Shown here: piece by piece, positions 56,060 through 64,000 of the stretch
Numbering within the stretch: the first letter of the stretch is position 1
Layout of the letters: every line of letters begins with the position of its first letter
Made by a program: the position numbers and the translations under genes
Source: Maratus speciosus
Lineage: Eukaryota; Arthropoda; Arachnida; Araneae; Salticidae
NCBI GenBank assembly: GCA_963932465.1
Contig: OZ010795.1
Location: 525,641,451 to 525,705,450 of the forward strand
Reading direction: 5' to 3'
Length of the DNA stretch: 64,000 nt
The notes under the pieces: generated by a model
Told to the model about the DNA's origin: nothing
Seen by the model: the letters and a program-made list of their open reading frames with translations, nothing else
Database searches by the model: none

Positions 56060-56640
56060 TTGTGAATATAAAAGTTGTAGATAATGTTAAGGAGATTTAT
56101 AATAAAATTAATTGAATTTGATATCTCGAGAATTGTCGAAGTTATGAATTTTTTTCTCCCAAAAATCCCATTTTCGCTCCCCTTGAGCCCATTTTTAAAT
56201 TGATCAAAAATCTGTGATACATAAATTTTTGGCCCTATTTTTTGAAGTAATAAAAACTTTAAACTGATTTGATATGTACAAAAATTAAGAAGTTATGGAG
56301 TTTTTTCGGTTTTCTCAACCCCCCCCCCCCTATTTCCGTCCGATTTTGCCCATTAACAAACTTGACCGAGATTTTATGCCGTTTGATTTTATGCATCAGT
56401 TTGGAAGAGATTTGTGCAGATTTGTGGAATTTATCGTGTACAGAAGAAAGTGATATATATATATATATAGATAGATAGATAGCTTTACTGATGCAATTTA
56501 AAGTTTTTTACTGATGGTGGTTTTGGGTTCTAGGTGTCATGATCGGTGTAGATCTGCAATTTTTTTTTCAGAATTTCCAACCTAGGGGAGAATATAATAG
56601 TTAGTATTTCATACGAAATCTACCTAAAAATAACTTTTTG
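56060..56640 (+). repeat. Dispersed repeat with (TA)n(GATA)n insert
   Basis: It carries TTTGATATCTCGAGAATTGT, TTTTTTCGGTTTTCTCAACC, a C run (56322-56334), GAGATTTGTGCAGATTTGTG and then (TA)n followed by (GATA)4 at 56451-56481. After that, GGTGGTTTTGGGTTCTAGG then GTCATGATCGGTG matches, diverged, 19640-19668. Non-coding 3' region of an unidentified element. Confidence 0.5.
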
Positions 56641-58199
56641 ACATTCGAATATCGCTGAAATTTTAAAACAACACCATTACTTAAGGTAAAAATAGTTTTT
56701 GAAAATACTAGTAGAATCCGGAATTCTGCTAACCCAAACGTCACTTACACTCGACACTCTTCACGAACAGGTAAGGGTAACGGCTGTTCATTAAAAAAAA
56801 TAACATATAATCTTCAGAAAAACTTTTGATAAATCTTTATGCATATTTCAAACGAATATAAAAAAATCGAAAGAATCCTAATCCAACATTTCGGAAAAGT
56901 ATATAATTTTTTGGTGAGCTAGAAATTATTTCTGAAGCATTTCAGTTAGAATTTACTTAAACTGAAAAAAAAATGAAATGAAAGAAATTTAAAGAGAAAA
57001 AAAAAATATTTTTTGGGTTATAAATTAAATTTTACAGAAAGAAAAATTTATTATAATTCTTCTTATTGCTTTTTCTCCATATTTGAATATTTTGTAAGCA
57101 GGAAGATAAATATTTTTTTTATTATTTAAAGTAATATTTCCTTTTCGGAATAAGTATTTCAAATTACTCTTTTTTTAATTAAAGATAATAATAAATTGAA
57201 TCTATTTTAGTGGGGTTTAAAAAGGATTTAATTTTCCTTAATTCTATAATTATATATCTATGAATAAACTTTATATGAATTCAATTAAAAAATCTAATGT
57301 TTTAAGTAAAACATTTATTAATTTTTATTGTTCCTACATACATGATAGTAAAGTGATTTTTTTTATTACAGAAATTTCATATCGATAGTTGTAGAAATCT
57401 ATCGATTTACTTTAAAAAAAAGAAAAAAAACTAGTAGTTAGAGTAAAATAGGTGATGCAAAAAAGAATAAGCATGATAGTGGGATAACGAATAGAAAGTT
57501 TATTCCAAGTTATAATTATAGTATAAAGGATAAAATAATATTTAATTTGCCTGTAAATTGTTGGATAATAAAGAGAAAAGCCTAAACGCTTTCAAACTTC
57601 TTTGTTCATTAAGAGAATGAGAATACCACTATTGGCTAAAGCGTTTTGTATATTTATAATAAAAATTTTCTGGCAACACATGGCATAGGGGAACGAAATA
57701 TAATATTTTTCTTCAAAAATGTAAATGAAATGTATTGATAACCGTGATGAGTTTCAAAGATACTTTATCAATGTAATAAGTAACTTTAAACTTATCCCTT
57801 ATTCGTAGTTCAAAATGTATTTTTACAATTACTTTCGAAAGAATTTACATCTACTCAAATAAATAATAAAATTTATACGTTGAGTAAACTTCAAAAAGAA
57901 AAGAAACGAAAATACAACACAACTACAAAAATATACACTATAGCCTTCTCAGAGTTGCCTATTATTCCAGAAAGCTATACTTAGCTTTAGTATTCCTAGA
58001 AACTAATATATTTTCGAGTCTTAAAGAAGAATTTATATAAAGCTAAGTTTCTTTTATTGTCATTCATTTCCGGAAACATTCCCTATTAGTTTTAATAGAG
58101 TATAGAGTTTAATATATCAATAAATTTTCTGAACCCGGAACCTAGGTTATATATTGTAGTGTAAACATTTTCATGTTAACAGATAAGTTATACAGGAAA
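56641..58199. other. Unassigned AT-rich DNA
   Basis: No coding region or repeat recognised. Confidence 0.35.
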
Positions 58200-58319
58200 A
58201 CTATATGAGTTGCATATAACAGCATTGCCAGTAACATTAATATTAATTAGTACAGAACTTGTGTGGAAATATAAATTATTTAAAACAACGTTTAAACACA
58301 CAATAAAACAACATATTTG

Positions 58320-58366
58320 ACCATACGTATACGTTTCATGAGTACTAGGACTCACATCCTCAGTGT
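58320..58366 (-). ncRNA. Hammerhead-ribozyme-like motif
   Basis: Minus strand: ACA, CTGAGGA (58363-58357), one extra T, helix II GTGAGT/ACTCAT with loop CCTAGT, GAAAC (58337-58333), then the 10-base palindrome ACGTATACGT as helix III, A and TGG. The core is complete. Helix I is short (A-T, C-G only). The other arm has ACTCAC opposite GTGAGT, again fully paired. Confidence 0.55.
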
Positions 58367-58481
58367 AAAACTTTAAAAACTTTAAAAACAATATCCCCCC
58401 AACTGCATGTACGGTGAAAAAAAAAACCCAAATGTCAAAACATAATACCAAAAGACCATCAAGTTCTAACAGCCAATCAAA

Positions 58482-58577
58482 TTAATGCGGAAGTGAAGTG
58501 TCGTGACACAACAAATCCATCCAGAAAGTTGAGATGTATGGTGTACTAGATAAATCATTAACCAAGGAGTCTTTAAA
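58482..58577 (-). pseudogene. Penelope-like protein C-terminal tail
   Basis: The minus frame reads FKDSLVNDLSSTPYISTFWM then DLLCHDTSLPH and stops with TAA at 58482-58484. It aligns with the tail of the 14.7-kb remnant (HTLVNDLPSTPDFPSIWKAL) by LVNDL.STP.....W, the segment after the GIY-YIG core of PLE proteins. Only about 31 codons are kept, joined directly to an inverted arm at 58572, so the upstream part was lost at insertion or is replaced by the inverted arm. Confidence 0.5.
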
Positions 58578-59345
58578 TGTGTGTCCTAGTACTCACGAAA
58601 CGTATACGTATGGTCAAATATGTTGTTTTATTGTGTGTTTAAACGTTGTTTTAAATAATTTAATATTAATTAATAACATTAATTGTTACTCTCATATGTG
58701 TAAATTTGATTACACTAGTAAAAATGGCTAGTTGAGAAATTAAAAAAATACTAAAAATCAATATTCTGGTTTGAGACAGTTGATTAATGCGTATGAAATC
58801 TACTCGGAAACTAAAGGCGTTAAAAAAATCTTTGCATTTATACATTTTGTTTTTTAAATATCGAAAATATTTTGCATATTTCAGATTTTAAAAAACAAAG
58901 AAAGGTTTTTGGAATCATGGGTAATATATTAATAAAGAAGATGTTATTGTATATTTTCGTTCGCGGTCATATTTTTTTATAGATTAAGGAACATCACTCT
59001 ATTTTTACAGAGTCAGTACTTTCTTTTGATCCTATTTTGTGTTTTTAATGAGATTTAAATGCACGACAATCATTTTTTAAACTATTTATGGCCTTATTCT
59101 TTCGATAATTATAGTAAAAAAAGTTATCTTTTGAAGAAGCCTTGCTCCTGTTCTATTTAGAATCGAATTGAAGACAACTGTATCTTATAACTGTAATTTC
59201 AATGTTTGAGAAAACGAAAAATAATTAGAATCAATTATTGTTGTTATTAGCCCAAAACTGGCTTTCTTATATTTTAACAAGACCTCATCTTATAGTCAAA
59301 TTAAATAGGATTTATAAATATCAAATGGAATTAACAAACCTCACC

Positions 59346-59579
59346 TCATACACCTGAATGGTGCTGCAACTCATTCATCAACCTTGTGGCTACTCCGCCA
59401 CCATTAATTGGACTTCTCTTGTGATCCAGCACATTCCACAACCACCCATTCTTCTCATCCTCCCCTTGTCGCGAGGGAGCAGAATGTACTCCGGCGGCCG
59501 GAGCTTGTTTTGTACAAATTATTATTAACCACTTGGAAAAATGGTTATTGTTCTCGTCAGGGTATGAAATCAAAAGCAT
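59346..59579 (-). CDS. Unrecognised 77-residue open frame in GC-richer island
   Basis: Begins MLLISYPDENNNHFSKWLII, includes QAPAAGVHSAPSRQGEDEKN and ends RLMNELQHHSGV. The composition (balanced residues, GC-rich codons) is unlike the AT-driven frames elsewhere. No domain is recognised. It may be the edge of a retroelement, an exon, or chance. Downstream on the + strand (60180-60260) CGAGCGGGACAAATAAAGCT has an AATAAA signal and resembles LTR-type sequence, but no paired LTR is visible. Low confidence as a gene. Confidence 0.2.
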   Translation of the reverse strand: MLLISYPDENNNHFSKWLIIICTKQAPAAGVHSAPSRQGEDEKNGWLWNVLDHKRSPINGGGVATRLMNELQHHSGV

Positions 59580-59739
59580 ATGTGAAGGATTTTATTGGTT
59601 TTATCCGCATTTTATTCGTTTTCTGATTGGTCTATACTGTAATCTGTATTTCCCTTTAATTTCAACAGAGATGGATACCTTCTGTTGCCACTATGACGAA
59701 AAAGTAATAAAAACTACAAAAAAAAAAAAAAATTAATAA

Positions 59740-60289
59740 CTCAGAAACAAATTGAGATACAGCTTTCAAACAAATTGTATTTAAAAGTACATTTTTTTGC
59801 TCTATCCGACGGTGTAAAAAGCAATATTGTGGGATGTTTAGAAGTTTAAGAATGAAATTTCATTTAAAATTGGTTGTCAGATTTCTTGGAAATCTGACGA
59901 TGGAAAAGCCTTTTCCCGAACAGCCAATGAAATGCTTGGATAATACATAAGTTTCAGGTGGATAATACGTACGAGTCGCAGGCGATTTTTGTCACTTGGA
60001 ATTTTTACGTGTAATAACACTATTAATGTTTAATTCGTGGCGTACGTAATGTATGATCAACTCCGTGCGATTTTTTATGCCTTAAATTTTAGTCTTTGAA
60101 AAAATCATTTTCCAAATGGTCGTTGTAATTTGTTAAATTGCTTTTTTTTATTTATTTTTTCTGTATGTTAACGAATCCCCGCGTGTCGGTGAGCACTCCG
60201 AGCGGGACAAATAAAGCTTACATCGGACATTTGAGTTCTGGTGATTCTGTCACACTTACGCAATAAATAAATAAATAATTATATGTAAA
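59740..60289. other. Possible LTR-like or gene-remnant sequence
   Basis: Mixed-composition sequence ending in GCGGGACAAATAAAGCTTAC then TTCTGTCACACTTACGC and (AATA)n. The poly(A) signal and CA-type end suggest an LTR, but I find no second LTR, no primer-binding site and no coding region. Confidence 0.25.
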
Positions 60290-60600
60290 ACAAAACTTTT
60301 CTTCATATTTTGAACTTGGCATTGTGCTGAGCGCGCTTCGCAAGGAGGTATCAATGTTACTATGCTGCCTAGGTCCGTGCCCCGTTTATCCAGCTAGGTT
60401 TTAAATTAGCCTTTAAAACACATGGATGGCGCATTGAGAGAGCTACCAAAGGCAAACCTATCGTAATTATGTGCTTATTCCAATTAAATTAGTCTGTTTG
60501 TAAAAGTTTGGCTTGTACTGCTTTTATACTACTTCTGGGTGTTACATTAAGCAGATATATCATTCAAAGTTGTTATCTAGGCTTTAAACGCCGATGGCTC
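60290..60600 (-). repeat. Dispersed repeat 'D', copy 2
   Basis: Inverted copy of 32195-32490. Shared blocks (minus strand) include AAAGCCTAGATAAC, AGTATAAAAGCAGTA, CAGACTAATTTAATTGGAAT, GCACATAA and GCGAAGCGCGCTCAGCACAA. Confidence 0.65.
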
Positions 60601-61194
60601 ACAGAGTACGCCGGTCGTGTCTCTATGTATGTCCAAACCGTCCGTGTCTTTAAGTGTTAATAACTGGGCTAATTACCGACATTCTTTTTTCGAAAATCAT
60701 TATCAAGAATCCTTTTACACTTCTGTGACAATAGGTACCTCGAGCGCTCCTCAATTCCTTTGCTGAACACCTGCAAATCGAAATTTGTGTGTAACGGAAG
60801 AAAGTAATTTGCTCATTAACTGTCTGACGTAAAGTAATCGCTATAGTTTTTTTACAAGGTTTAAATTAGCTTCTACTAGCCGTAATTTTTTTCATAATTT
60901 CAGTTTCAGCTGATTCGGGAATATGGAGGGAGAATTAAAAAATTGTATTGCATATTCGATAATATCTCTGGAAATATATTACCTAAAATGTAAATAAATG
61001 TATTTGTGAGCTTTGCGTTACAAAATATTTCACACGATATACAAATATATATTTATATACATATATATATATTTTTTTTTATTTCAAGTAAATTAATTAT
61101 CCTCTCTACATTTTCCCTAAAAATATTTGCCAATGGTTAATACTCTATAAATATGTGGGTCAATAGCCTTTATTACTTCAGCCTATTTGAACTT
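60601..61194. other. Unassigned DNA
   Basis: A slightly GC-richer block at 60600-60780 with GTACGCCGGTCGTGTC and GGTACCTCGAGCGCTCC probably belongs to a dispersed repeat. No coding region recognised. Confidence 0.35.
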
Positions 61195-61285
61195 TCCACG
61201 TTCCGTAGTTAACGAATAAAATAGCTGTGACAGACGGACTGAAAGACACTGGAGTGTTCTTATAATGGTTCCGTTTTTACTGTTT
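61195..61285 (-). repeat. Dispersed repeat 'C', copy 2
   Basis: Inverted copy of 31525-31612: minus strand AAAACGGAACCATTATAAGA, GTCCGTCTGTCACAGCTATT and GTTAACTACGGAACG. Confidence 0.65.
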
Positions 61286-62104
61286 TAGTATGAAACACTA
61301 AAAATTAATTTAAGTATGCATTTAAATTAATTTATTTAGCAATTTTCTCGCAAATATGTACACAATTTTATTAAAAATAAAAAATGCCGTTAAACATCTG
61401 TAATTACTAGATTTGATTTCATATCGCATCATTCTAATAAAATCACCAACATTTTATTTTTTAAACTAAAATCCTGCCTCAGCAGGATAAAAAAAAAAAA
61501 AAAATGTACAAATAGATAAATCATTTTCATAATAATTCCTCTTGCGCAATCTGGCATTGAGGAGTTTAAATAATTCGTATTTGCTTCAAAACAAAAAGAG
61601 AAACAGATATTAAAATATTGGAGATTTACTGAATGTAAATAATATGTTTCCACTAATATAAAATTCTGTGTCACACGCATACATCAAATTGAAAATTTTC
61701 GAGAATTTTTTATAGATTCTAGTCATTAAAGCAATGAAAGTAATTGCGCGAAAATAAATGTTAATGAGTTTAATTTTCTCACAGGACAAATTTCATATAT
61801 CCGAGGAGTAACTCCGGAGTCTGTATGCTGAGTTAGAAAGTAAAACAACTACTTCATGATTTGTAAAATGAGAATGTTTGCTCTCACGAAATGGAATGGT
61901 TAATCATTAAAAGTGACTAAACTTTGTAAGTTTTAAACTCCAATTTTTTAATGGAATATTTTGTAACCAAGATAAATTACTGTACTTAGCAAAATAAGCT
62001 ATATTGAGCAAGACATTTTAAACCTGATCGAATTAACGAAACTAAACTTGGTATTTTTAGCAGTTATATAATAATTGCACTCTTTTCTGATTTTTTACAT
62101 TCCT
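61286..62104. other. Unassigned AT-rich DNA
   Basis: No coding region or repeat recognised. Confidence 0.35.
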
Positions 62105-62275
62105 GGCACATAACCTTTTAGCGGTACAGATTTATCAGGTTCGTTCGTATTTATGTAAATGCGTAGCGTCTATAGTCGTTGTGTATTCAATCTGCCTGTC
62201 TGTTCGTCTGCTCGCATATAACAGCGGAAAAACTGCTCAACCGAATGGTTTGAAATTCTCGATGCAAAACACGTT
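62105..62275 (-). repeat. Dispersed repeat 'A', copy 4 (3' part)
   Basis: The minus strand reads ACCATTCGGTTGAGCAGTTT, a GACGAACAGACAGGCAGA tract and CGACTATAGACGCTACGCAT, the same order as at 36.0-36.1 kb. Confidence 0.6.
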
Positions 62276-62690
62276 GCAGTGTGTGTAGTTTCGTTAACCC
62301 TTAAATGCAGGGTGTTGCTTATGGCAACATACCCAATTTAGGCTCTAAAATACTATTAGAATAGTATTGAAGCTATAATGCCTAATATTTCCAATAAAAT
62401 AAATTCTGAAAATATAATTAAATCGATTTTCAACATGTAGATGGCAACACTTGTGCTGTTTAAGAATAAAGACAGATTTATTTTTTCAATTGTTGCTACT
62501 TGTTCTTTTTGTTTTGTTAGGAAGCTTGCGAAATACCCTATTTTGACATGCAGTGACCAAGTAAAATTTATTTCTTTTTATAGTATGTGTATTTAATATT
62601 ATAGAACTTTATCAAGGAAATTTTTTTTCAATTAAATACCAGTTTTGCCGATTAGTAACAAACTGTGTTTTAGCCGTAAACCATACTTAA

Positions 62691-63495
62691 CCCTTAAATG
62701 GAAACGTGCCGTCTGTGAGACGGTTGTGTATACATATCTACCCTTTACACAAAAATGAATGCTTCCTCAGTCTTGTCACGCAATCTAATCCTTATACTAT
62801 TGGTCCTCTGCCTCCCCCACCCATTTGCAACACCTGAGCATTTTCAGTTATTGAAATAAAAATTATTTTACTTTCAACGCCGTCTGTCAGACGGCACGTT
62901 TCCGTTTACGTAATTTTTTGCTATGGGATATTGAGATGTCAAAGCGTGTACGCTATGGTGATAAACACTTAGAAGAAACTGTTTTACGATGGTTTGATGA
63001 AGTAGGAAGTGACTTAACTGATGTTGAAAGTATTTCAGATAATGAATATATAAATTCTGAACACGAAAGTGGCTCAATATTGTCAGAAAATGTATAAAAA
63101 ATGCACATATTTAGAACATGCCGCAATATTTACTATTAAATGTTTTGTTAATTTTACTGTTTAATATCTTTTTCTAATTCGTATTGTACCCAAATATATA
63201 AAAATATTAGCATTTATTTAATTATTACGTCCAAAATGTAATATTTTTATGAATGATGCGTTATTTAAAAATATTTTCTGGGACCAACATTCAAAACTCA
63301 TTTTTATAGTGTTATATTAAAACATTGGTCCTGTTAATGCATTGCTATTAAAGATTGAGTGTCTAAGTTCACTATTTGGTAAATTATTAAGAGCTGTTAT
63401 CTTTTAAAATTTTAATAACAATTCTTTAAATTTTGCAGTCTTACAGACGGCACGTTTCTGTTTGTGCACGGAATTTTCACGTTTCCGTTTAAGGG
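62691..63495 (+). mobile_element. Nested piggyBac-type element, 805 bp
   Basis: TTAA at 62687-62690 and 63496-63499. The ends are CCCTTAAATGGAAACGTG and the inverse of CACGTTTCCGTTTAAGGG. A subterminal GCCGTCTGTGAGACGG hairpin follows the left end, with copies at 62875-62905 and 63435-63455. It carries a short piggyBac-like N-terminal frame. The target TTAA is single in the uninterrupted relative at 8.87 kb, so the TSD is certain. Confidence 0.88.
62936..63097 (+). pseudogene. piggyBac-like transposase N-terminal fragment, 53 residues
   Basis: An ATG opens MSKRVRYGDKHLEETVLRWF then DEVGSDLTDVESISDNEYIN and SEHESGSILSENV, ending in TAA. An acidic Ser/Asp/Glu-rich N-terminus with few landmarks is usual for piggyBac transposases, and the setting inside TTAA-flanked ends supports the call. 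The catalytic domain and Cys-rich tail are missing: after the stop about 400 bp of AT-rich sequence leads to the right end. The frame is intact but could at most make a short acidic peptide. Confidence 0.55.
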
Positions 63496-63606
63496 TTAAA
63501 ACAAAAAATGATTTTTTAAAGTATTTTTCCCATGATTTATTTAAAAAATGAAAGCCGAAACACATTATTACAATGATTTTTGAAAAGTCAGGCATTTAAG
63601 GGTTAA

Positions 63607-63976
63607 TAATATAATATTCAAACCATGTATATCTTGGCTGAAGTCGCCAATGCTGAATTTGCCAACTGAGTCATCCCAGATGAATCTGGAGGACTAATTC
63701 CCCTAATTAACCTTTAACGATTACACTATATTGTCTGATATCTGAATCAGCTCTACAGAATAAATCATAAATCGTTGGTTTTTTGTAATTGAAATGCAGT
63801 AAACGACACATGGGTAATTATTTTAGATTAATATTTAACGCAATTCTTCAATTAGTAATTCAATCATATCAGTTGTAAATTTCCAAATTGGTGAAAAAAT
63901 CCGGGCCAGGATTTAAACTAGTGATGTCTTGTCTTCAATTTTCGATAAATGACAAAATGATTCCTTTTTATAAAAC
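63607..63976. other. Unassigned DNA
   Basis: A B-box-like AGTTTAAATCC on the minus strand near 63912-63922 is noted, but no matching A box was found. Confidence 0.35.
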
Positions 63977-64000
63977 GCCCCACCAGTTGCTGAGAGGCTC
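63977..64000 (+). mobile_element. Second SINE copy, cut by the window end
   Basis: GCCCCACCAGTTGCTGAGAG then GCTC matches the head of the SINE at 7353-7594 (GCCCCACCAGTGGCCGAGAG) with three differences, covering the A box. The rest lies outside the window. Confidence 0.7.

Larger units (their letters stand above)
58200..58703 (-). mobile_element. Penelope-like element remnant, fourth coding or arm family
   Basis: Inverted arms at about 58200-58356 and 58572-58703 share AAATTATTTAAAACAACGTT, TAAACACACAATAAAACAAC and CATACGTATACGTTTC. The left arm has a hammerhead-like motif on the minus strand; in the right arm only helix II and GAAAC survive. Between them the minus strand encodes the end of a PLE-type protein. 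The order coding end, hammerhead, arm, plus an inverted arm copy, is the same plan as at 14.5 kb. Confidence 0.65.
62298..63602. mobile_element. piggyBac-type MITE, split by a second piggyBac-type element
   Basis: TTAA at 62294-62297 and 63603-63606; ends CCCTTAAATGCAGGGTG and the inverse of CAGGCATTTAAGGG. Without the insertion it would be about 496 bp, and it aligns in opposite orientation with the 514-bp copy at 8770-9283 (shared: CACTTGTGCTGTTTA, AACATGTAGAT, GCAAAATACCCTATTTTG-like and GATTAGTAACAAA blocks). Confidence 0.85.

Noticed and set aside
59346..60290. Complete LTR retrotransposon
   Set aside because: No paired LTR, primer-binding site, polypurine tract or gag/pol motif was found, so only a possible fragment is noted.
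63899..63935. SINE or tRNA fragment on the minus strand
   Set aside because: Only a B-box-like AGTTTAAATCC is seen, with no A box and no similarity to the SINE at 7.4 kb.
1..64000. CRISPR arrays, operons or bacterial promoters
   Set aside because: The sequence is eukaryotic in every recognisable element, and the tandem repeats lack the regular spacer pattern of CRISPR.

Overview
The window looks like gene-poor, strongly AT-rich nuclear DNA of an invertebrate. An arthropod, most plausibly a spider or other arachnid, is my inference from the repeat mix; no host gene confirms it. I found no convincing host exon, tRNA, rRNA or snRNA gene. Nearly all open frames are short and fall in AT repeats, poly(A) tracts or transposon remnants. 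The window is a layered record of transposable elements, many palindromic (foldback) and several nested with readable target-site duplications (TSDs).

Layout. 1.5-5.3 kb: two large foldback elements with TA-flanked ends, separated by a (TA)n tract; the first carries two inverted copies of a Tc1-type transposase N-terminus. 6.6-8.1 kb: a mariner-like 5' fragment and a third foldback, which holds a tRNA-derived SINE with a 13-bp TSD. 8.8-9.3 kb: a piggyBac-type MITE. 9.8-12.7 kb: a partial segmental duplication around a Penelope-like element (PLE) remnant, itself broken by a 5'-truncated LINE with a 12-bp TSD. 12.2 kb: a hAT-type MITE. 14.2-15.2 kb: a second PLE remnant. 15.5-19.1 kb: a 3.6-kb diverged palindrome with no spacer, plus a third partial copy at 19.4 kb. 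19.6-20.1 kb: Helitron-like 3' end. 24.7-26.6 kb: a TA-flanked pogo-like element with a C-terminal zinc finger. 27-38 kb: dispersed and tandem repeats, with two short palindromic PLE-type insertions at 30.8 and 35.2 kb. 38.3-40.9 kb: a non-autonomous Helitron built of 305-bp tandem units. 45-46 kb: two small inverted-repeat elements. 47.2-48.9 and 51.7-52.1 kb: mariner-like elements with decayed transposases. 53.8-56.6 kb: tandem repeats, including a 31-bp minisatellite with higher order. 58.2-58.7 kb: another PLE remnant. 62.3-63.6 kb: a piggyBac-type element inserted in a piggyBac-type MITE. 63.98 kb: a second copy of the SINE runs off the window.

The most interesting theme is a set of loci (10.4, 14.5, 30.8, 35.2 and 58.3 kb) with the same plan: hammerhead-ribozyme-like cores (CTGANGA, helix II, GAAAC, palindromic helix III) inside inverted arms. 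Three of them enclose a remnant resembling a PLE GIY-YIG endonuclease C-terminus. I read these as Penelope-like retroelements with inverted, ribozyme-bearing terminal repeats, from more than one family. Nothing here works together as a host pathway; the functional units are mobile elements and their debris.
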